Part shown: positions 29,849-39,472 of the stretch, piece after piece
Position numbering within the stretch: position 1 is the first letter of the stretch
Layout of the letters: each line of letters opens with the position of its first letter
Assembly (NCBI RefSeq): GCF_000275725.1
Contig: NZ_AJTS01000040.1
Coordinates: 238,654-302,653 of the forward strand
DNA from: Vreelandella stevensii S18214
GTDB lineage: Bacteria; Pseudomonadota; Gammaproteobacteria; Pseudomonadales; Halomonadaceae
Direction: 5' to 3'
Length of the DNA: 64,000 bases
Made by a program: the position numbers and the translations under genes
Notes under the pieces: model-generated
The model's database searches: none
What the model saw: only the letters and a program-made list of their open reading frames with translations
What the model was told of the DNA's origin: nothing

Positions 29849-30101
29849 AATCGACGCTCCTCCAGGTGAGTTGCCTACGTCCACCTGCATCCGTGACGAC
29901 TGATTTTTAAATGATGCAGTGCGGCACGTCACTTCTTACTATAACCTACTTGACAAAATGATGACGATTCTTGAAGAAATGGGTTAACGCCTTTTAAACG
30001 GCAGCACTCTCGTGAAGGACGCTGCCCCCGATGCAACACTCAGGCATACTGTGGCCTCTTTATGGCCGCACAAGCACGATCAAGAATTTAAGGAGCTGAA
30101 C

Positions 30102-30956
30102 GTGAGCCGCGCCCTGTTCGATGAAATGAGACGCCGCATGGAGCATTTCCGTCGCTCCGAACAAAAGGTCGCGCGGTTCGTGCTGCGCAACCCCGATGAA
30201 GTCATTCACATGCGCATCGTGGACCTGGCCACCGAAGCAAAGGTGAGCGAGCCTACGGTGGTGCGCTTCTGCCGTGCGCTGGGCTGCAACGGCTTTCAGG
30301 ATTTCAAGCTGCAGCTGGCCCAGATGCTGGCCAGCGGAAGCCAGTTCGCGCAGTTCTCGATGAACGACAGCGACTCGGTGGCCGAATTCTCCCACAGCAT
30401 TTTCGACTCCACCGTGGGCACACTGCTGTCGGTGCGCGACCGGCTCGATAACGATGCGCTGGGCAAGGCCGTCAATGCACTGGCCATGGCCAATCGCGTC
30501 GAGTTCTACGGCTTTGGCGCCTCCGGCGCGGTGGCCTTCGATGCCCAGCACAAGTTTTTCCGCCTGCAGATCTCGACCTCTGCCTACGCCGACCCGCACA
30601 TGCAGAACATGTCGGCGGTGACCCTGCAAGAGGGCGACGTGGTAGTCGCCATCTCGCAGACAGGCCGTACCCGGGCGCTGGTGGCCAGCGTTCGCCTGGC
30701 CCGCGAAGCAGGCGCCACCGTGATCGGCCTGTGTCCCAGCGAATCGCCGCTGGCCCAGGAAGTGAGCCTGCCGCTGTTCATCGACGTGCACGAAGACACC
30801 GAGATCTACACCCCGCTCAGCTCGCGTATTGCCCACCTGGTGCTGATCGACGTGCTGGCGGTGGGCGTGGCCAAGACCCGGGGCCCCAAACTGGCCGAGC
30901 AGCTGAAAGCGGTGAAGAAGAGCCTGACCACGCTGCGTTACCCGGAAGAGTCCTGA
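30102..30956 (+). CDS. hexR: RpiR-family transcriptional regulator HexR
   Basis: HexR represses central carbon genes (zwf, edd, eda, gap) and is released by 2-keto-3-deoxy-6-phosphogluconate. The 284-residue protein has the N-terminal HTH_6 domain (RRSEQKVARFVLRNPDEV, EPTVVRFCRALGCNGFQDFK) and a C-terminal SIS sugar-phosphate domain (FYGFGASGAVA, ISQTGRTRALV). The start is GTG at 30102, six nt after AAGGAG; an upstream in-frame ATG at 30012 lacks this. The zwf-pgl-eda genes that often follow hexR are absent here; uvrD follows instead. Confidence 0.88.
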   Translation: MSRALFDEMRRRMEHFRRSEQKVARFVLRNPDEVIHMRIVDLATEAKVSEPTVVRFCRALGCNGFQDFKLQLAQMLASGSQFAQFSMNDSDSVAEFSHSIFDSTVGTLLSVRDRLDNDALGKAVNALAMANRVEFYGFGASGAVAFDAQHKFFRLQISTSAYADPHMQNMSAVTLQEGDVVVAISQTGRTRALVASVRLAREAGATVIGLCPSESPLAQEVSLPLFIDVHEDTEIYTPLSSRIAHLVLIDVLAVGVAKTRGPKLAEQLKAVKKSLTTLRYPEES

Positions 30957-31002
30957 GCAACGGTTCTGAGAAAGAGCCCTGAGCCAGCGTCCTGAAGACA
31001 CG

Positions 31003-31018
31003 CTGTATGCACAGCCAG
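31003..31018 (+). promoter_or_regulatory. Putative LexA (SOS) box upstream of uvrD
   Basis: CTGTATGCACAGCCAG fits CTG-N10-CAG and resembles the known E. coli uvrD operator. It lies 54 bp before the uvrD start. It overlaps a 10-bp perfect hairpin, GCACAGCCAG/CTGGCTGTGC at 31009-31032, which could instead act at RNA level. Confidence 0.5.
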
Positions 31019-31071
31019 TGTGCTGGCTGTGCTAGACTGGTCGCCCCTTTTTTGAACCGGCAGCGGCTTAT

Positions 31072-33270
31072 ATGGACGACGTCACGGCGATACTCGATCA
31101 TCTCAACCCGGCCCAGCGGGAAGCCGTCAGTGCGCCCCAGGGCAACCTTCTGGTACTGGCCGGCGCCGGTTCCGGCAAAACGCGTGTGCTGGTCCACCGC
31201 ATTGCCTGGCTGATGCAGGCCGAAGGGCTTTCCCCTTATGCCCTGCTGGCCGTCACGTTTACCAACAAGGCAGCCCGCGAGATGCGCACGCGTCTGGAAG
31301 CCTTGCTGGGCATCTCCATGCGCCATGTCTGGGTGGGTACCTTTCACTCGATCTCGCACCGGCTGCTGCGCACCCATTGGCAGGATGCCCGCCTGCCCCA
31401 GCACTTTCAGATCATCGACTCCGATGACCAGCTGCGGCTGATCAAGCGGCTGCTGAAAGATTACTCGATTGACGATGAGCGCTTCCCGCCACGCCAGGTG
31501 CAGGGGTTCATTTCTGGTTGCAAGGAAGAGGGCCTGCGACCCCATCAGGTGAACGTCAATGGCGATGCGTACCTCGCCCAGATGGTCGAGCTCTACGAGC
31601 GCTACCAGTTCACCTGCGAGCGAGGCGGGCTGGTGGATTTCGGTGAGCTGCTGCTGCGCAGCCTGGAGCTGTTGCGCGACAACCCGCCGTTGCTGAACCA
31701 CTATCGCGAGCGCTTTGGCCATGTGCTGGTGGACGAGTTTCAGGATACCAATACCCTGCAGTACGCCTGGCTCAAGCTGCTCACCGGCCAGCAGACCCCG
31801 ATGACCGCCGTGGGCGATGACGACCAGTCCATTTACGGCTGGCGGGGCGCCAAGGTCGAGAACATTCGTCGCTTCGAAGAAGAGTTTCCCAACACTCATA
31901 CCGTGCGCCTGGAGCAGAACTATCGCTCTACCAGCGCGATTCTGGAAGCGGCCAATACGCTGATCAGCCACAACAGCGAGCGTCTCGGCAAGAACCTATG
32001 GACCGATGGCGCCGAAGGCGAGCCTATCTCGGTGTATGCGGGGTTCAACGACCTCGAAGAGGCCCGCTATATCGTCGATACCATCAAGGAGAAGGTCAAC
32101 GAAGGCTTCAACCGCCGGGACGTGGCCATCCTCTACCGTTCCAACGCCCAGTCGCGCCTGCTGGAAGAGACGCTGATTCGCCAGGGCATGCCCTATCGTA
32201 TCTATGGCGGCCACCGCTTTTATGAGCGGCTGGAAATCAAGAACGCCCTGGCCTACCTGCGCTTGCTGCTCAACCGTGATGACGATGCCTCCCTGGAGCG
32301 CGTCATCAATGTGCCCACCCGAGGCATCGGCACGCGCACCGTGGAAATCGTCCGCCATCACGCCCGGGAGCAGAGCGTATCGCTGTGGCAAGCGCTGCAC
32401 GATGCGATCCAGGACGGCACCTTGAAAGGCCGCGCAGGCAACGCCGTGCAGGCCTTTACCAACCTGATCGAGCAGCTGGACAACGACACCTCCGGGCTGC
32501 CGCTCCACGAGATCATCGACCACGTCACGGCACGCACCGGGCTGATCGAACACCATCAAAGCGAGCGCGGTGAAAAAGGCCAGGCCCGGGTCGAGAACCT
32601 GGAAGAGCTGGTCAACGCGGCCCGGGCCTTTACCCATGGCGATGCCTTCGAGACACCGGAAGCCGGAGAAGGCATGGCCGCGCTGGAAGCCTTCCTTTCG
32701 GAAGCCGCCCTCAACGCAGGCGACCATGAAGCCGAGGAGTTCGAAGACAGCGTGCAGCTAATGACCCTGCACTCGGCCAAGGGGCTGGAGTTTCCGGTGG
32801 TGTTCATTGCCGGGGTGGAAGAGGGGCTGTTTCCCCACAAGATGTCCGTGGAGGAGCCAGGCCGCCTGGAGGAGGAGCGCCGCCTGTGCTACGTGGGCGT
32901 GACGCGCGCCATGCAGAAGCTCTACCTGACCCACGCCGAGACTCGCCGCCTGCACGGCAAAGAGGTGTTTCCCCGCCCCTCCCGGTTTCTCCGTGAGCTA
33001 CCGCCTCATCTGCTGGAAGAAGTGCGTCTGCGCGGCCATGTCTCGCGCCCCGTGACCGCTTCACGGCCCAGCTTTGCCCAATCCAGCATCGAAAGCGACG
33101 GCGACCTGCCTGCCCTGCATGTCGGCCAGCGGGTGGGCCACCCGGTGTTCGGCGAAGGCATCATTCTGAACGCCGAAGGCGAAGGCGCTCGGGCGCGGGT
33201 TCAGGTGAGCTTTGACGGCGAAGGCGTGAAGTGGCTGGTACTCGGGTTTGCCAAGCTCTCCCCCCTGTAA
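31072..33270 (+). CDS. uvrD: DNA helicase II (UvrD)
   Basis: The 732-residue SF1 helicase has motif I AGAGSGKT (30-37), Ia AVTFTNKAAREM, II VLVDEFQDTN, III VGDDDQSIYGWRGA, IV LEQNYRSTSAIL, V LMTLHSAKGLEFPVVF and VI EERRLCYVGVTRAM, then a C-terminal Tudor-like extension. UvrD unwinds DNA in mismatch and nucleotide excision repair and clears RecA. Length fits E. coli UvrD (720). A LexA-type box lies upstream. Confidence 0.95.
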   Translation: MDDVTAILDHLNPAQREAVSAPQGNLLVLAGAGSGKTRVLVHRIAWLMQAEGLSPYALLAVTFTNKAAREMRTRLEALLGISMRHVWVGTFHSISHRLLRTHWQDARLPQHFQIIDSDDQLRLIKRLLKDYSIDDERFPPRQVQGFISGCKEEGLRPHQVNVNGDAYLAQMVELYERYQFTCERGGLVDFGELLLRSLELLRDNPPLLNHYRERFGHVLVDEFQDTNTLQYAWLKLLTGQQTPMTAVGDDDQSIYGWRGAKVENIRRFEEEFPNTHTVRLEQNYRSTSAILEAANTLISHNSERLGKNLWTDGAEGEPISVYAGFNDLEEARYIVDTIKEKVNEGFNRRDVAILYRSNAQSRLLEETLIRQGMPYRIYGGHRFYERLEIKNALAYLRLLLNRDDDASLERVINVPTRGIGTRTVEIVRHHAREQSVSLWQALHDAIQDGTLKGRAGNAVQAFTNLIEQLDNDTSGLPLHEIIDHVTARTGLIEHHQSERGEKGQARVENLEELVNAARAFTHGDAFETPEAGEGMAALEAFLSEAALNAGDHEAEEFEDSVQLMTLHSAKGLEFPVVFIAGVEEGLFPHKMSVEEPGRLEEERRLCYVGVTRAMQKLYLTHAETRRLHGKEVFPRPSRFLRELPPHLLEEVRLRGHVSRPVTASRPSFAQSSIESDGDLPALHVGQRVGHPVFGEGIILNAEGEGARARVQVSFDGEGVKWLVLGFAKLSPL

Positions 33271-33386
33271 CCCGTTGACCCGCCAGCAGGCGTGAGCACT
33301 TGCCCAATAAAACCTGCTTGGCGCATACTGGCAGGCGGACACTGCGCTCACTGCGCTTATAAAAAACTTCCAATAATTTCGGAGTC

Positions 33387-34484
33387 ATGCCCGCCATGCA
33401 ACGCCGTCAATTCCTGAAAACCGCCGGCCTGGGTGCCGCCGGTGTCGCTGCTGCACCGTTCGTATCGACTGCCAGCGCCAATGAAACCTATACCTGGGAC
33501 ATGGTGACTTCATGGCCCAAGAATTTCCCGGCTCTGGGCACCGGCGCCAATGACTTTGCTCGCCGTGTGGAAGAGCTTTCCAACGGCCGTATGCGTATTC
33601 GGGTCCATGGCGCGGGCGAGCTGGTGCCTGCGCTGGAAGTCTTCGATGCGGTCGCCGCCGGCACCGCCGAAATGGGCCACTCCGCCTCTTACTACTGGCG
33701 TGGCAAAGTGGCCGCCTCGCAGTTCTTCACGGCAGTGCCGTTTGGCATGAACACCACCGAAATGAACGCCTGGCTGTACCATGGCGGCGGTCAGGAGCTG
33801 TGGGACGAGATCTACGCCAACCACAACCTGAAGCCTTTTGCCGTCGGCAACACCGGCACTCAGATGGCGGGCTGGTTCAAGAAAGAGATCAATTCGCTGG
33901 CCGACATGCAGGGCATTCGCCTGCGCCTGCCGGGCTTGGCCGGTGAAGCCATGAACGGTATCGGTGTCACCACCGTGAACATGCCAGGCTCCGAAATCTT
34001 CACTTCGCTGCAAACCGGTGTTCTGGATGCCGCCGACTGGGTAGGCCCCTACAACGACATGGCCTTCGGCCTGCATCAGGTGGCCGACTACTACTACACG
34101 TCGGTATGGAACGAGCCCACGGCGGTACTGGAAGGCACCGTCAACCTGGACGCCTGGAATGCCCTGCCGGAAGACCTGCAGGACGTGATTCGCGAAGCGG
34201 CACGTGCCTCCAACCTGGCCATGATCAGCGAGTTCGCCTACCGCAATGCCCAGGCGCTGGAAACGCTGGTCGACGAGCACGGCGTGCAGCTGCGCACCTT
34301 CCCGGAAGACGTCATGGCCGCGCTGTACGAGTCCTCCAAGGAAGCCATTCAGCGTCAGGTCGATAGCGACGAAGAGTCGCGCCGCGTATGGGAATCCTAC
34401 TCGGCCTTCCAGAGCGTACTACGTCCCTTCAGTGATATCGGCGAATACGCCTACCTGAAGAGTCGTGACAACGTAGGGGCGTAA
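33387..34484 (+). CDS. Orphan TRAP substrate-binding protein, Tat-exported (FcbT1/TakP-like)
   Basis: The 365-residue protein starts with a twin-arginine signal (MQRRQFLKTAGLGAAG...ASA) and a mature domain beginning TYTWDMVTSWPKNFP. The segments ELVPALEVFDAV, GNTGTQMAGWF, RLPGLAGEAM and YYYTSVWNEP place it in the mannitol/chloroaromatic or 2-oxoacid TRAP receptor branch (COG4663). Folding before export suits Tat. No permease genes are adjacent; FcbT2/FcbT3-type permeases lie 23 kb away at 8.6-10.5 kb. The ATG at 33387 is two nt from GGAG; the ATG at 33396, 11 nt from it, may be the true start. A terminator follows. Confidence 0.85.
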   Translation: MPAMQRRQFLKTAGLGAAGVAAAPFVSTASANETYTWDMVTSWPKNFPALGTGANDFARRVEELSNGRMRIRVHGAGELVPALEVFDAVAAGTAEMGHSASYYWRGKVAASQFFTAVPFGMNTTEMNAWLYHGGGQELWDEIYANHNLKPFAVGNTGTQMAGWFKKEINSLADMQGIRLRLPGLAGEAMNGIGVTTVNMPGSEIFTSLQTGVLDAADWVGPYNDMAFGLHQVADYYYTSVWNEPTAVLEGTVNLDAWNALPEDLQDVIREAARASNLAMISEFAYRNAQALETLVDEHGVQLRTFPEDVMAALYESSKEAIQRQVDSDEESRRVWESYSAFQSVLRPFSDIGEYAYLKSRDNVGA

Positions 34485-34499
34485 TCACCCTACGGTCTC

Positions 34500-34526
34500 A
34501 AAAGGGCGCCTCGGCGCCCTTTTTGT
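34500..34526 (+). terminator. Intrinsic terminator after the TRAP receptor gene
   Basis: AAAGGGCGCC at 34501-34510 pairs with GGCGCCCTTT at 34513-34522, followed by a run of T residues. It lies 16 nt past the stop and could also serve the convergent yciA gene. Confidence 0.85.
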
Positions 34527-34550
34527 TGTGACGACGGTGGCATGGCAACG

Positions 34551-34964
34551 TCAGCTGTGAACCGCTCTGATCCGGCCATTGTCGTCCAGTGCCACCATGA
34601 CGAAACGCGCTTCGGTGACTTTCTGTCGCTCTTCGATGTGTCGGCCATGGGGTGGGCGCACCCAGACCTCCACGTCGATACGGATCGAGCTGTGGCCAAT
34701 ATCCTGTACCTGGGTGTATACACTGACCATGGATCCCACACGCACCGGGCTTAGAAAATCCATGGCTTCGATGGCAACCGTGGCAGTACGCCCGCCTGCC
34801 TCGCGGCCAGCGGCCAGCTCGGCGGCCTGGTCCATATGATTCACCAGCCAGCCACCGGGAATGTCCCCGTAGAGGTTGGTATCCTGACGAGAAGCCAGTA
34901 ACTTTAACGTGAGCTGCCCTTGGGGGGCGGGAGCATCGTCCACATCGGAATCCAGTGGTGTCAT
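34551..34964 (-). CDS. yciA: Acyl-CoA thioesterase, YciA-like hotdog protein
   Basis: The 137-residue protein has hotdog-fold thioesterase motifs: DTNLYGDIPGGWLVNHMD (with the catalytic Asp after the helix-leading Gly-Gly-Trp), VAIEAMDFLSPVRVG and VEVWVRP. E. coli YciA (132 residues) hydrolyses short to long acyl-CoAs. The ATG at 34964 fits that length, though no strong ribosome site is seen; a GTG at 35021 would add 19 residues. It diverges from the PstS-like gene. Confidence 0.85.
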   Translation of the reverse strand: MTPLDSDVDDAPAPQGQLTLKLLASRQDTNLYGDIPGGWLVNHMDQAAELAAGREAGGRTATVAIEAMDFLSPVRVGSMVSVYTQVQDIGHSSIRIDVEVWVRPPHGRHIEERQKVTEARFVMVALDDNGRIRAVHS

Positions 34965-35065
34965 GAGGTCGTCGCTTTGCAAGGTTATTGTTGTGGTCGG
35001 GCCTGGCGCCTGTTGCTGCACTGCAATAACAGGCTAGCACCAGTTAATCACAAGAGGAAAGGCGT

Positions 35066-36013
35066 TTGAAGAGCGACAGTGTACAGCGATGGAGACCTTA
35101 CCGCCTACTGCTGGCAAGCTGGCTATGCTGCTTCAGCGCCTTTGCCTGGGCGCAGCCAGCGCCCATCAGCGGCACCCTGGGCGCCGTGGGTTCGGACACC
35201 ATGGCCGGGCTGATGCTGCGCTGGGGTGAAGCCTTGAATGCACGCCATCCCGGCATCACCCTGCAGTTTCAGGCGGGTGGCTCGGCCAATGCACCCACGG
35301 CCCTGGTAGCGGGCACCACGCGCCTTGGGCCCATGTCTCGGGCCATGACCGAAGGCGAACGTCAGCAGTTCATCCAGCGTTATGGCTATCCACCGCTCCA
35401 GCTCAGCGTCGCCCGCGATGCGCTAGTGCTGGTGGTGCATCGCCACAACCCGCTGGAAGCCCTGTCACTGGCGCAGGTAGATGCCATCTTCTCTACTACC
35501 CTCGCCTGCGGTGCCGATGCGCCCCTGCAGCGTTGGGAAGCGCTGTTGCCCGCCACGGATTGGCCCTACGGGCACATTGCCCTGCATGGCAGAACCCTGG
35601 CCTCCGGCACCCAGGGGCTGTTCCAGCAGCGCGCCTTGTGCGGCGGGCAGTTTCGCCGCGATATCAGCGAACATCCCGGTGCGGCAGCGGTGATTGCCGC
35701 CGTGGGAGAGTCGCCCAACGCCATGGGCTATGCCGGATACAACCACCTGACCCCCATGGTACGCGCCGTGGCGCTGGCCGATGAGCAAGGCAACCCGGTA
35801 GAGCCCAGCGTGGCGAACATTCAAAAGGCCACCTATCCACTCTCCAGAACGCTGTATCTCTACGTCAACTTGCCCCCCGGCGAAGCGCTCCCGGCGGCCG
35901 AGCAAGCCTTTCTGGAGCTGGTCTTTTCAGCCGAAGGCCAGCAGATCGTGCAGGCGGCAGGCTTCGTGGCACTTCCCGACCACCTGCGCAGCAGCCAAGC
36001 GTTGGATGAATAA
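35066..36013 (+). CDS. pstS: PstS-like phosphate-binding protein
   Basis: The 315-residue precursor has a signal peptide (LLLASWLCCFSAFAWA) and a PBP_like_2 domain with GSDTMAGLMLRW near the N-terminus, the loop GTTRLGPMSRAMTEGE and SGTQGLFQQRAL, which form the phosphate site in the family. The start is TTG at 35066, four nt after AGAGGAAAGG. It precedes pstCAB-phoU. The Pho box lies behind this gene, not in front of it, and no TGTCA-type box is seen in its own upstream region, so it may be expressed separately from pstCAB. Confidence 0.82.
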   Translation: MKSDSVQRWRPYRLLLASWLCCFSAFAWAQPAPISGTLGAVGSDTMAGLMLRWGEALNARHPGITLQFQAGGSANAPTALVAGTTRLGPMSRAMTEGERQQFIQRYGYPPLQLSVARDALVLVVHRHNPLEALSLAQVDAIFSTTLACGADAPLQRWEALLPATDWPYGHIALHGRTLASGTQGLFQQRALCGGQFRRDISEHPGAAAVIAAVGESPNAMGYAGYNHLTPMVRAVALADEQGNPVEPSVANIQKATYPLSRTLYLYVNLPPGEALPAAEQAFLELVFSAEGQQIVQAAGFVALPDHLRSSQALDE

Positions 36014-36014
36014 A

Positions 36015-36048
36015 CTGTCATCCAATTGTCACAAACAGGGCGTAGGGT
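36015..36048 (+). promoter_or_regulatory. Pho box and -10 for pstCAB-phoU
   Basis: CTGTCAT-CCAA-TTGTCAC at 36015-36032 is two 7-bp direct repeats 4 bp apart, a nearly ideal PhoB site. TAGGGT at 36043-36048 lies 10 bp further, the spacing expected for a PhoB-activated -10. It starts one base after the pstS stop and drives pstC. Confidence 0.85.
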
Positions 36049-36108
36049 AAGCTATTCTGGCCATGAACCCCTATTTTCATCACGGCACCTGCTTCGTATG
36101 ATGTCGAC

Positions 36109-37227
36109 ATGACTCCTCCTCGGCTACCTGCTTCGCGTCAGCCGCTACGTTTGCTTCACGACCGTATTGCCACCGGACTGATTACGGCTGGCGGCATTGC
36201 TGTTTTGCTGGCGATCCTCGCCATTGGCGTCTTTCTGGTATGGGAAGCGCTGCCGCTGCTTGGTTTTGGCGAAGCGCTCTCCTTGGCCACGCTGTCGCCC
36301 CTCGCCTGGGGCACCCTCAAGGCTGCCCTGGCGGCCATGCTGTTTGCCACGCCCATTGCGCTAGGGGCCGCCATGTATTCGGCGCTGTTCATGTCGTCAC
36401 GCCTGCGCAGCCGCATCAAGCCCGTGATGGAGTTGATGGAAGCAATACCCGGCGTGGTGATTGGCTTCATTGCCGGACTGCTGCTGGCCCCGTGGGTAGA
36501 GCGTCATTTAGGCAGCACCCTGCTCGTGCTGGTCTGGCTGCCGCTGAGCGCAGCGCTGGCAGGCGCCCTTTGGCATGCGGCCAGCAGCCGTTGGCGCCAG
36601 CGGCTGCCGCTGTCGTCGGCGGCACTGTGGCTGATACCGTGGCTCGCCTGCATGACTGCCCTAGCCTTGTGGGTGGCGCCGCTCGCCGAAACCCACTGGC
36701 TGGGAGGCGACTTGCGCCTGTGGCTGGAGCAGCGCCACGGCATCGACTACGCCACGCGCAACGCCCTGATCGTCGGCATCGCCATGGGATTTGCGATTAT
36801 CCCCAGTATCTACTCGCTGGCCGAGGATGCGCTGGCCGACGTGCCATCCAGCTTGATGGAGGGCGCCCAGGCGTTGGGCGCCAGCCGCTGGCAAGCGCTG
36901 TGGAAGGTCGCTCTGCCCACCGCAGGCCCTGGCGTGTTTTCGGCGGTGATGATTGGCACAGGCCGCGCCGTGGGCGAGACCATGATCGTGCTGATGGCCA
37001 GCGGCAACACCGCACTGTTCAGCGCCAGCCCCTTTGAAGGGCTACGTTCACTGTCGGCGTCGATTGCCATCGAGCTGCCGGAAGCCTCCCCCGGCGGCAT
37101 GACCTATCACCTGCTGATTCTGGCGGCGCTGGCGCTGTTCATCTTTACCTTCTCGGTCAATACGCTGGCCGAAGTCGTGCGTCAGCGCCTGCGTCGGCGT
37201 TATCAGCGGCTGGGAGGCGCACGCTGA
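36109..37227 (+). CDS. pstC: Phosphate ABC transporter permease PstC
   Basis: The 372-residue inner-membrane protein has six or more hydrophobic segments and the permease EAA-loop SLMEGAQALGASRWQALWKVALP, followed by GPGVFSAVMIGTGRAVGETM. The insert between central segments (about 40 residues around SSRWRQRLPLSS and LEQRHGID) makes it a little longer than E. coli PstC (319) but far shorter than the 680-760-residue PstC of many pseudomonads. Its stop overlaps the pstA ATG by one base. Confidence 0.88.
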   Translation: MTPPRLPASRQPLRLLHDRIATGLITAGGIAVLLAILAIGVFLVWEALPLLGFGEALSLATLSPLAWGTLKAALAAMLFATPIALGAAMYSALFMSSRLRSRIKPVMELMEAIPGVVIGFIAGLLLAPWVERHLGSTLLVLVWLPLSAALAGALWHAASSRWRQRLPLSSAALWLIPWLACMTALALWVAPLAETHWLGGDLRLWLEQRHGIDYATRNALIVGIAMGFAIIPSIYSLAEDALADVPSSLMEGAQALGASRWQALWKVALPTAGPGVFSAVMIGTGRAVGETMIVLMASGNTALFSASPFEGLRSLSASIAIELPEASPGGMTYHLLILAALALFIFTFSVNTLAEVVRQRLRRRYQRLGGAR

Positions 37228-38636
37228 TGGGCTGGCGAGCGCTGAGCTTTCGCCTGAACACGGCGGGCAACCGGCTGTGGCCTTGGCTATGTGCGGGTAG
37301 CGTGGCCCTTTCACTGCTCATGCTCGGGGCTTTGCTGGTACTGCTGACCACCAAAGGGTTAGGCCATTTCTGGCCCGCCGAGCTGGAGGAGGTCACCCTG
37401 CACAGCGGCGAAACGGTGATCGGCCAGCCGGTGCGCGAGGTGCCGCTACCCCATGCCCAAAGCATGGAGCGGCTCTATTTTACCGGCAACCGCGACCTCA
37501 CGGGCGCCAGCTGGCGCTGGCTGGCCGTCGATCAAATCGCCCAGGTCACCACACCTGCTGAGCTGATACGTCTGGAGCGCACCCCCTGGGGCGACTTTCT
37601 TGGCCGCCTGGTCGCCGTCGAAAGCGAAGGCCAGCGGCTTGAGGGACAGGCGGCCAAGGAGTTCGTGCGCCAAGCCCTGATGCTGCCGCCAAACCAGCGC
37701 CCCGACGCCCAGCTGTTGCTGGAAGCCAATGGCAGGGTACAGCCTCAGCCGCTGGCGGGGATCACCCGCCTGCAACCCCCCAACGCCATGGCCTGGCATC
37801 AGAAGGTGGCGGCTTGGGGCGGGCGCGTGTGGCAGTTCCTCAGTGAGGGGCCGCGCGCGGCCAATACCGGGGGCGGCGTATGGCCGGCCATTTTCGGTAC
37901 GCTGTTGATGGTGATTCTCATGTCGGTGATCGTCACCCCCTTTGGCGTGCTGGCGGCCATCTACCTCAACGAAATTGCCCACCAGAACCGCCTGACCCAT
38001 CTGGTGCGTATCGGGGTCCGCAACCTCGCTGGCGTACCCTCCATCGTATATGGCGTGTTTGGGCTGGGGGTGTTCGTGTACGGCATCGGCGGCTCCATCG
38101 ACAGCTGGTTCTTCGAAGACGAACTGCCATCACCGACCTTTGGTACCGGCGGGCTGCTGTGGGCATCGCTGACCCTGGCACTGCTGACCCTGCCGGTGGT
38201 GATCGTGGCCACGGAAGAGGGCCTGGCACGCATTCCCGATGCCCAACGTGAAGGGGCCGTGGCGCTGGGGGCGACCCGCCTGGAGATGCTCACGCGCATC
38301 GTGCTGCCCATGGCCATGCCCGCCATGCTGACCGGGGTGATTCTGGCCGTGGCGCGGGCCGCTGGCGAAGTGGCCCCGTTGATGCTGGTGGGCGTCGCCA
38401 AGCTGGCTCCGCAAATGCCCTTGGACGGCGAGTTTCCCTACCTGCACCTCGAACGCAAGTTCATGCACCTCGGCTATCATCTATTTGATACGGCCTTCCA
38501 CGGTGAAGACGTACAGGCCGCGATCCCCCTGGTGTTTGCCACCGCGCTCCTGCTGGTACTGATTGTGCTGGTGCTTAATCTAACTGCCATATTTCTGCGT
38601 CATTATCTAAGGCGTCAACGAGGAAACGAATGCTAG
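37227..38636 (+). CDS. pstA: Phosphate ABC transporter permease PstA with periplasmic insert
   Basis: This 469-residue permease has a first membrane segment at about 22-45, then roughly 165 extra residues (about 48-215) predicted outside the membrane, and then the usual permease core starting [19 protein letters not shown], with EAA loop [24 protein letters not shown]. coli PstA is 296 residues; the long insert is typical of Pseudomonas-type PstA, to my knowledge of unknown role. It overlaps pstC by one base and pstB by seven. Confidence 0.9.
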   Translation: MGWRALSFRLNTAGNRLWPWLCAGSVALSLLMLGALLVLLTTKGLGHFWPAELEEVTLHSGETVIGQPVREVPLPHAQSMERLYFTGNRDLTGASWRWLAVDQIAQVTTPAELIRLERTPWGDFLGRLVAVESEGQRLEGQAAKEFVRQALMLPPNQRPDAQLLLEANGRVQPQPLAGITRLQPPNAMAWHQKVAAWGGRVWQFLSEGPRAANTGGGVWPAIFGTLLMVILMSVIVTPFGVLAAIYLNEIAHQNRLTHLVRIGVRNLAGVPSIVYGVFGLGVFVYGIGGSIDSWFFEDELPSPTFGTGGLLWASLTLALLTLPVVIVATEEGLARIPDAQREGAVALGATRLEMLTRIVLPMAMPAMLTGVILAVARAAGEVAPLMLVGVAKLAPQMPLDGEFPYLHLERKFMHLGYHLFDTAFHGEDVQAAIPLVFATALLLVLIVLVLNLTAIFLRHYLRRQRGNEC

Positions 38637-39442
38637 CGTTATCGTCCGCCAACACTGCTCAACCGCCGGTGACGCGCTTCTCAGCCGACGCCCGGTGCCT
38701 GAGCATCCACCAGTTCAACCTCGCTTATGCGGGGAAACCGGCGTTGCGTGACCTGACGCTCGACGTACCTCGTCACCGGGTGACCGCGTTCATCGGCCCC
38801 TCAGGCTGCGGGAAGTCCACGCTGCTACGGGCAATCAATCGGCTTCATGACTTGAACGAGTCCGTGACCCACGATGGCCATATCTACCTGGAAGAGCAGG
38901 ACATTCATGCGCCACGCATGAACGTGACCGAACTCAGACGGCGGGTAGGGATGGTGTTTCAGACGCCCAACCCGTTCCCGATGTCGATCTACGAAAACGT
39001 GGCCTTTGGCCTGCGCCTGCAAGGGCGCCTGCCCAAACGCAAACGCGACGATATCATCGAGTGGGCGCTGACATCGGCCGCTCTGTGGGATGAGGTCAAG
39101 GACCGCCTGCACCGTTCGGCCTGGCAGCTCTCCGGCGGGCAACAGCAGCGCCTGGTGATTGCCCGGACGCTGGCCGTTCAGCCGGATGTCCTGCTGCTGG
39201 ACGAGCCCGCCTCGGCCCTCGACCCTATTTCGACCCTCAAGATCGAGGAGTTGATACGCAACCTGAAGTCCCAGCTCACCCTGGTGCTGGTGACTCACAA
39301 TATGCAGCAGGCCGCGCGGGTTTCCGACTACACGGCCTTTTTGCAAAACGGTGAACTGATCGAATATGGGCCCACGGATCAAGTGTTCACCAACCCGCGT
39401 CTACAACGCACCGAAAATTACATTACCGGCCGCATGACCTAG
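38630..39442 (+). CDS. pstB: Phosphate ABC transporter ATP-binding protein PstB
   Basis: The 270-residue ATPase has Walker [11 protein letters not shown]-loop [21 protein letters not shown] (PstB hallmark), signature [15 protein letters not shown], Walker [14 protein letters not shown] and switch His in [10 protein letters not shown]. It energises PstCA. About 20 N-terminal residues precede the usual family start. It overlaps pstA by seven bases and precedes phoU by 30 nt. Confidence 0.95.
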   Translation: MLALSSANTAQPPVTRFSADARCLSIHQFNLAYAGKPALRDLTLDVPRHRVTAFIGPSGCGKSTLLRAINRLHDLNESVTHDGHIYLEEQDIHAPRMNVTELRRRVGMVFQTPNPFPMSIYENVAFGLRLQGRLPKRKRDDIIEWALTSAALWDEVKDRLHRSAWQLSGGQQQRLVIARTLAVQPDVLLLDEPASALDPISTLKIEELIRNLKSQLTLVLVTHNMQQAARVSDYTAFLQNGELIEYGPTDQVFTNPRLQRTENYITGRMT

Positions 39443-39472
39443 GCCCCATCGACGATACGTCAGGAGTGCTCA

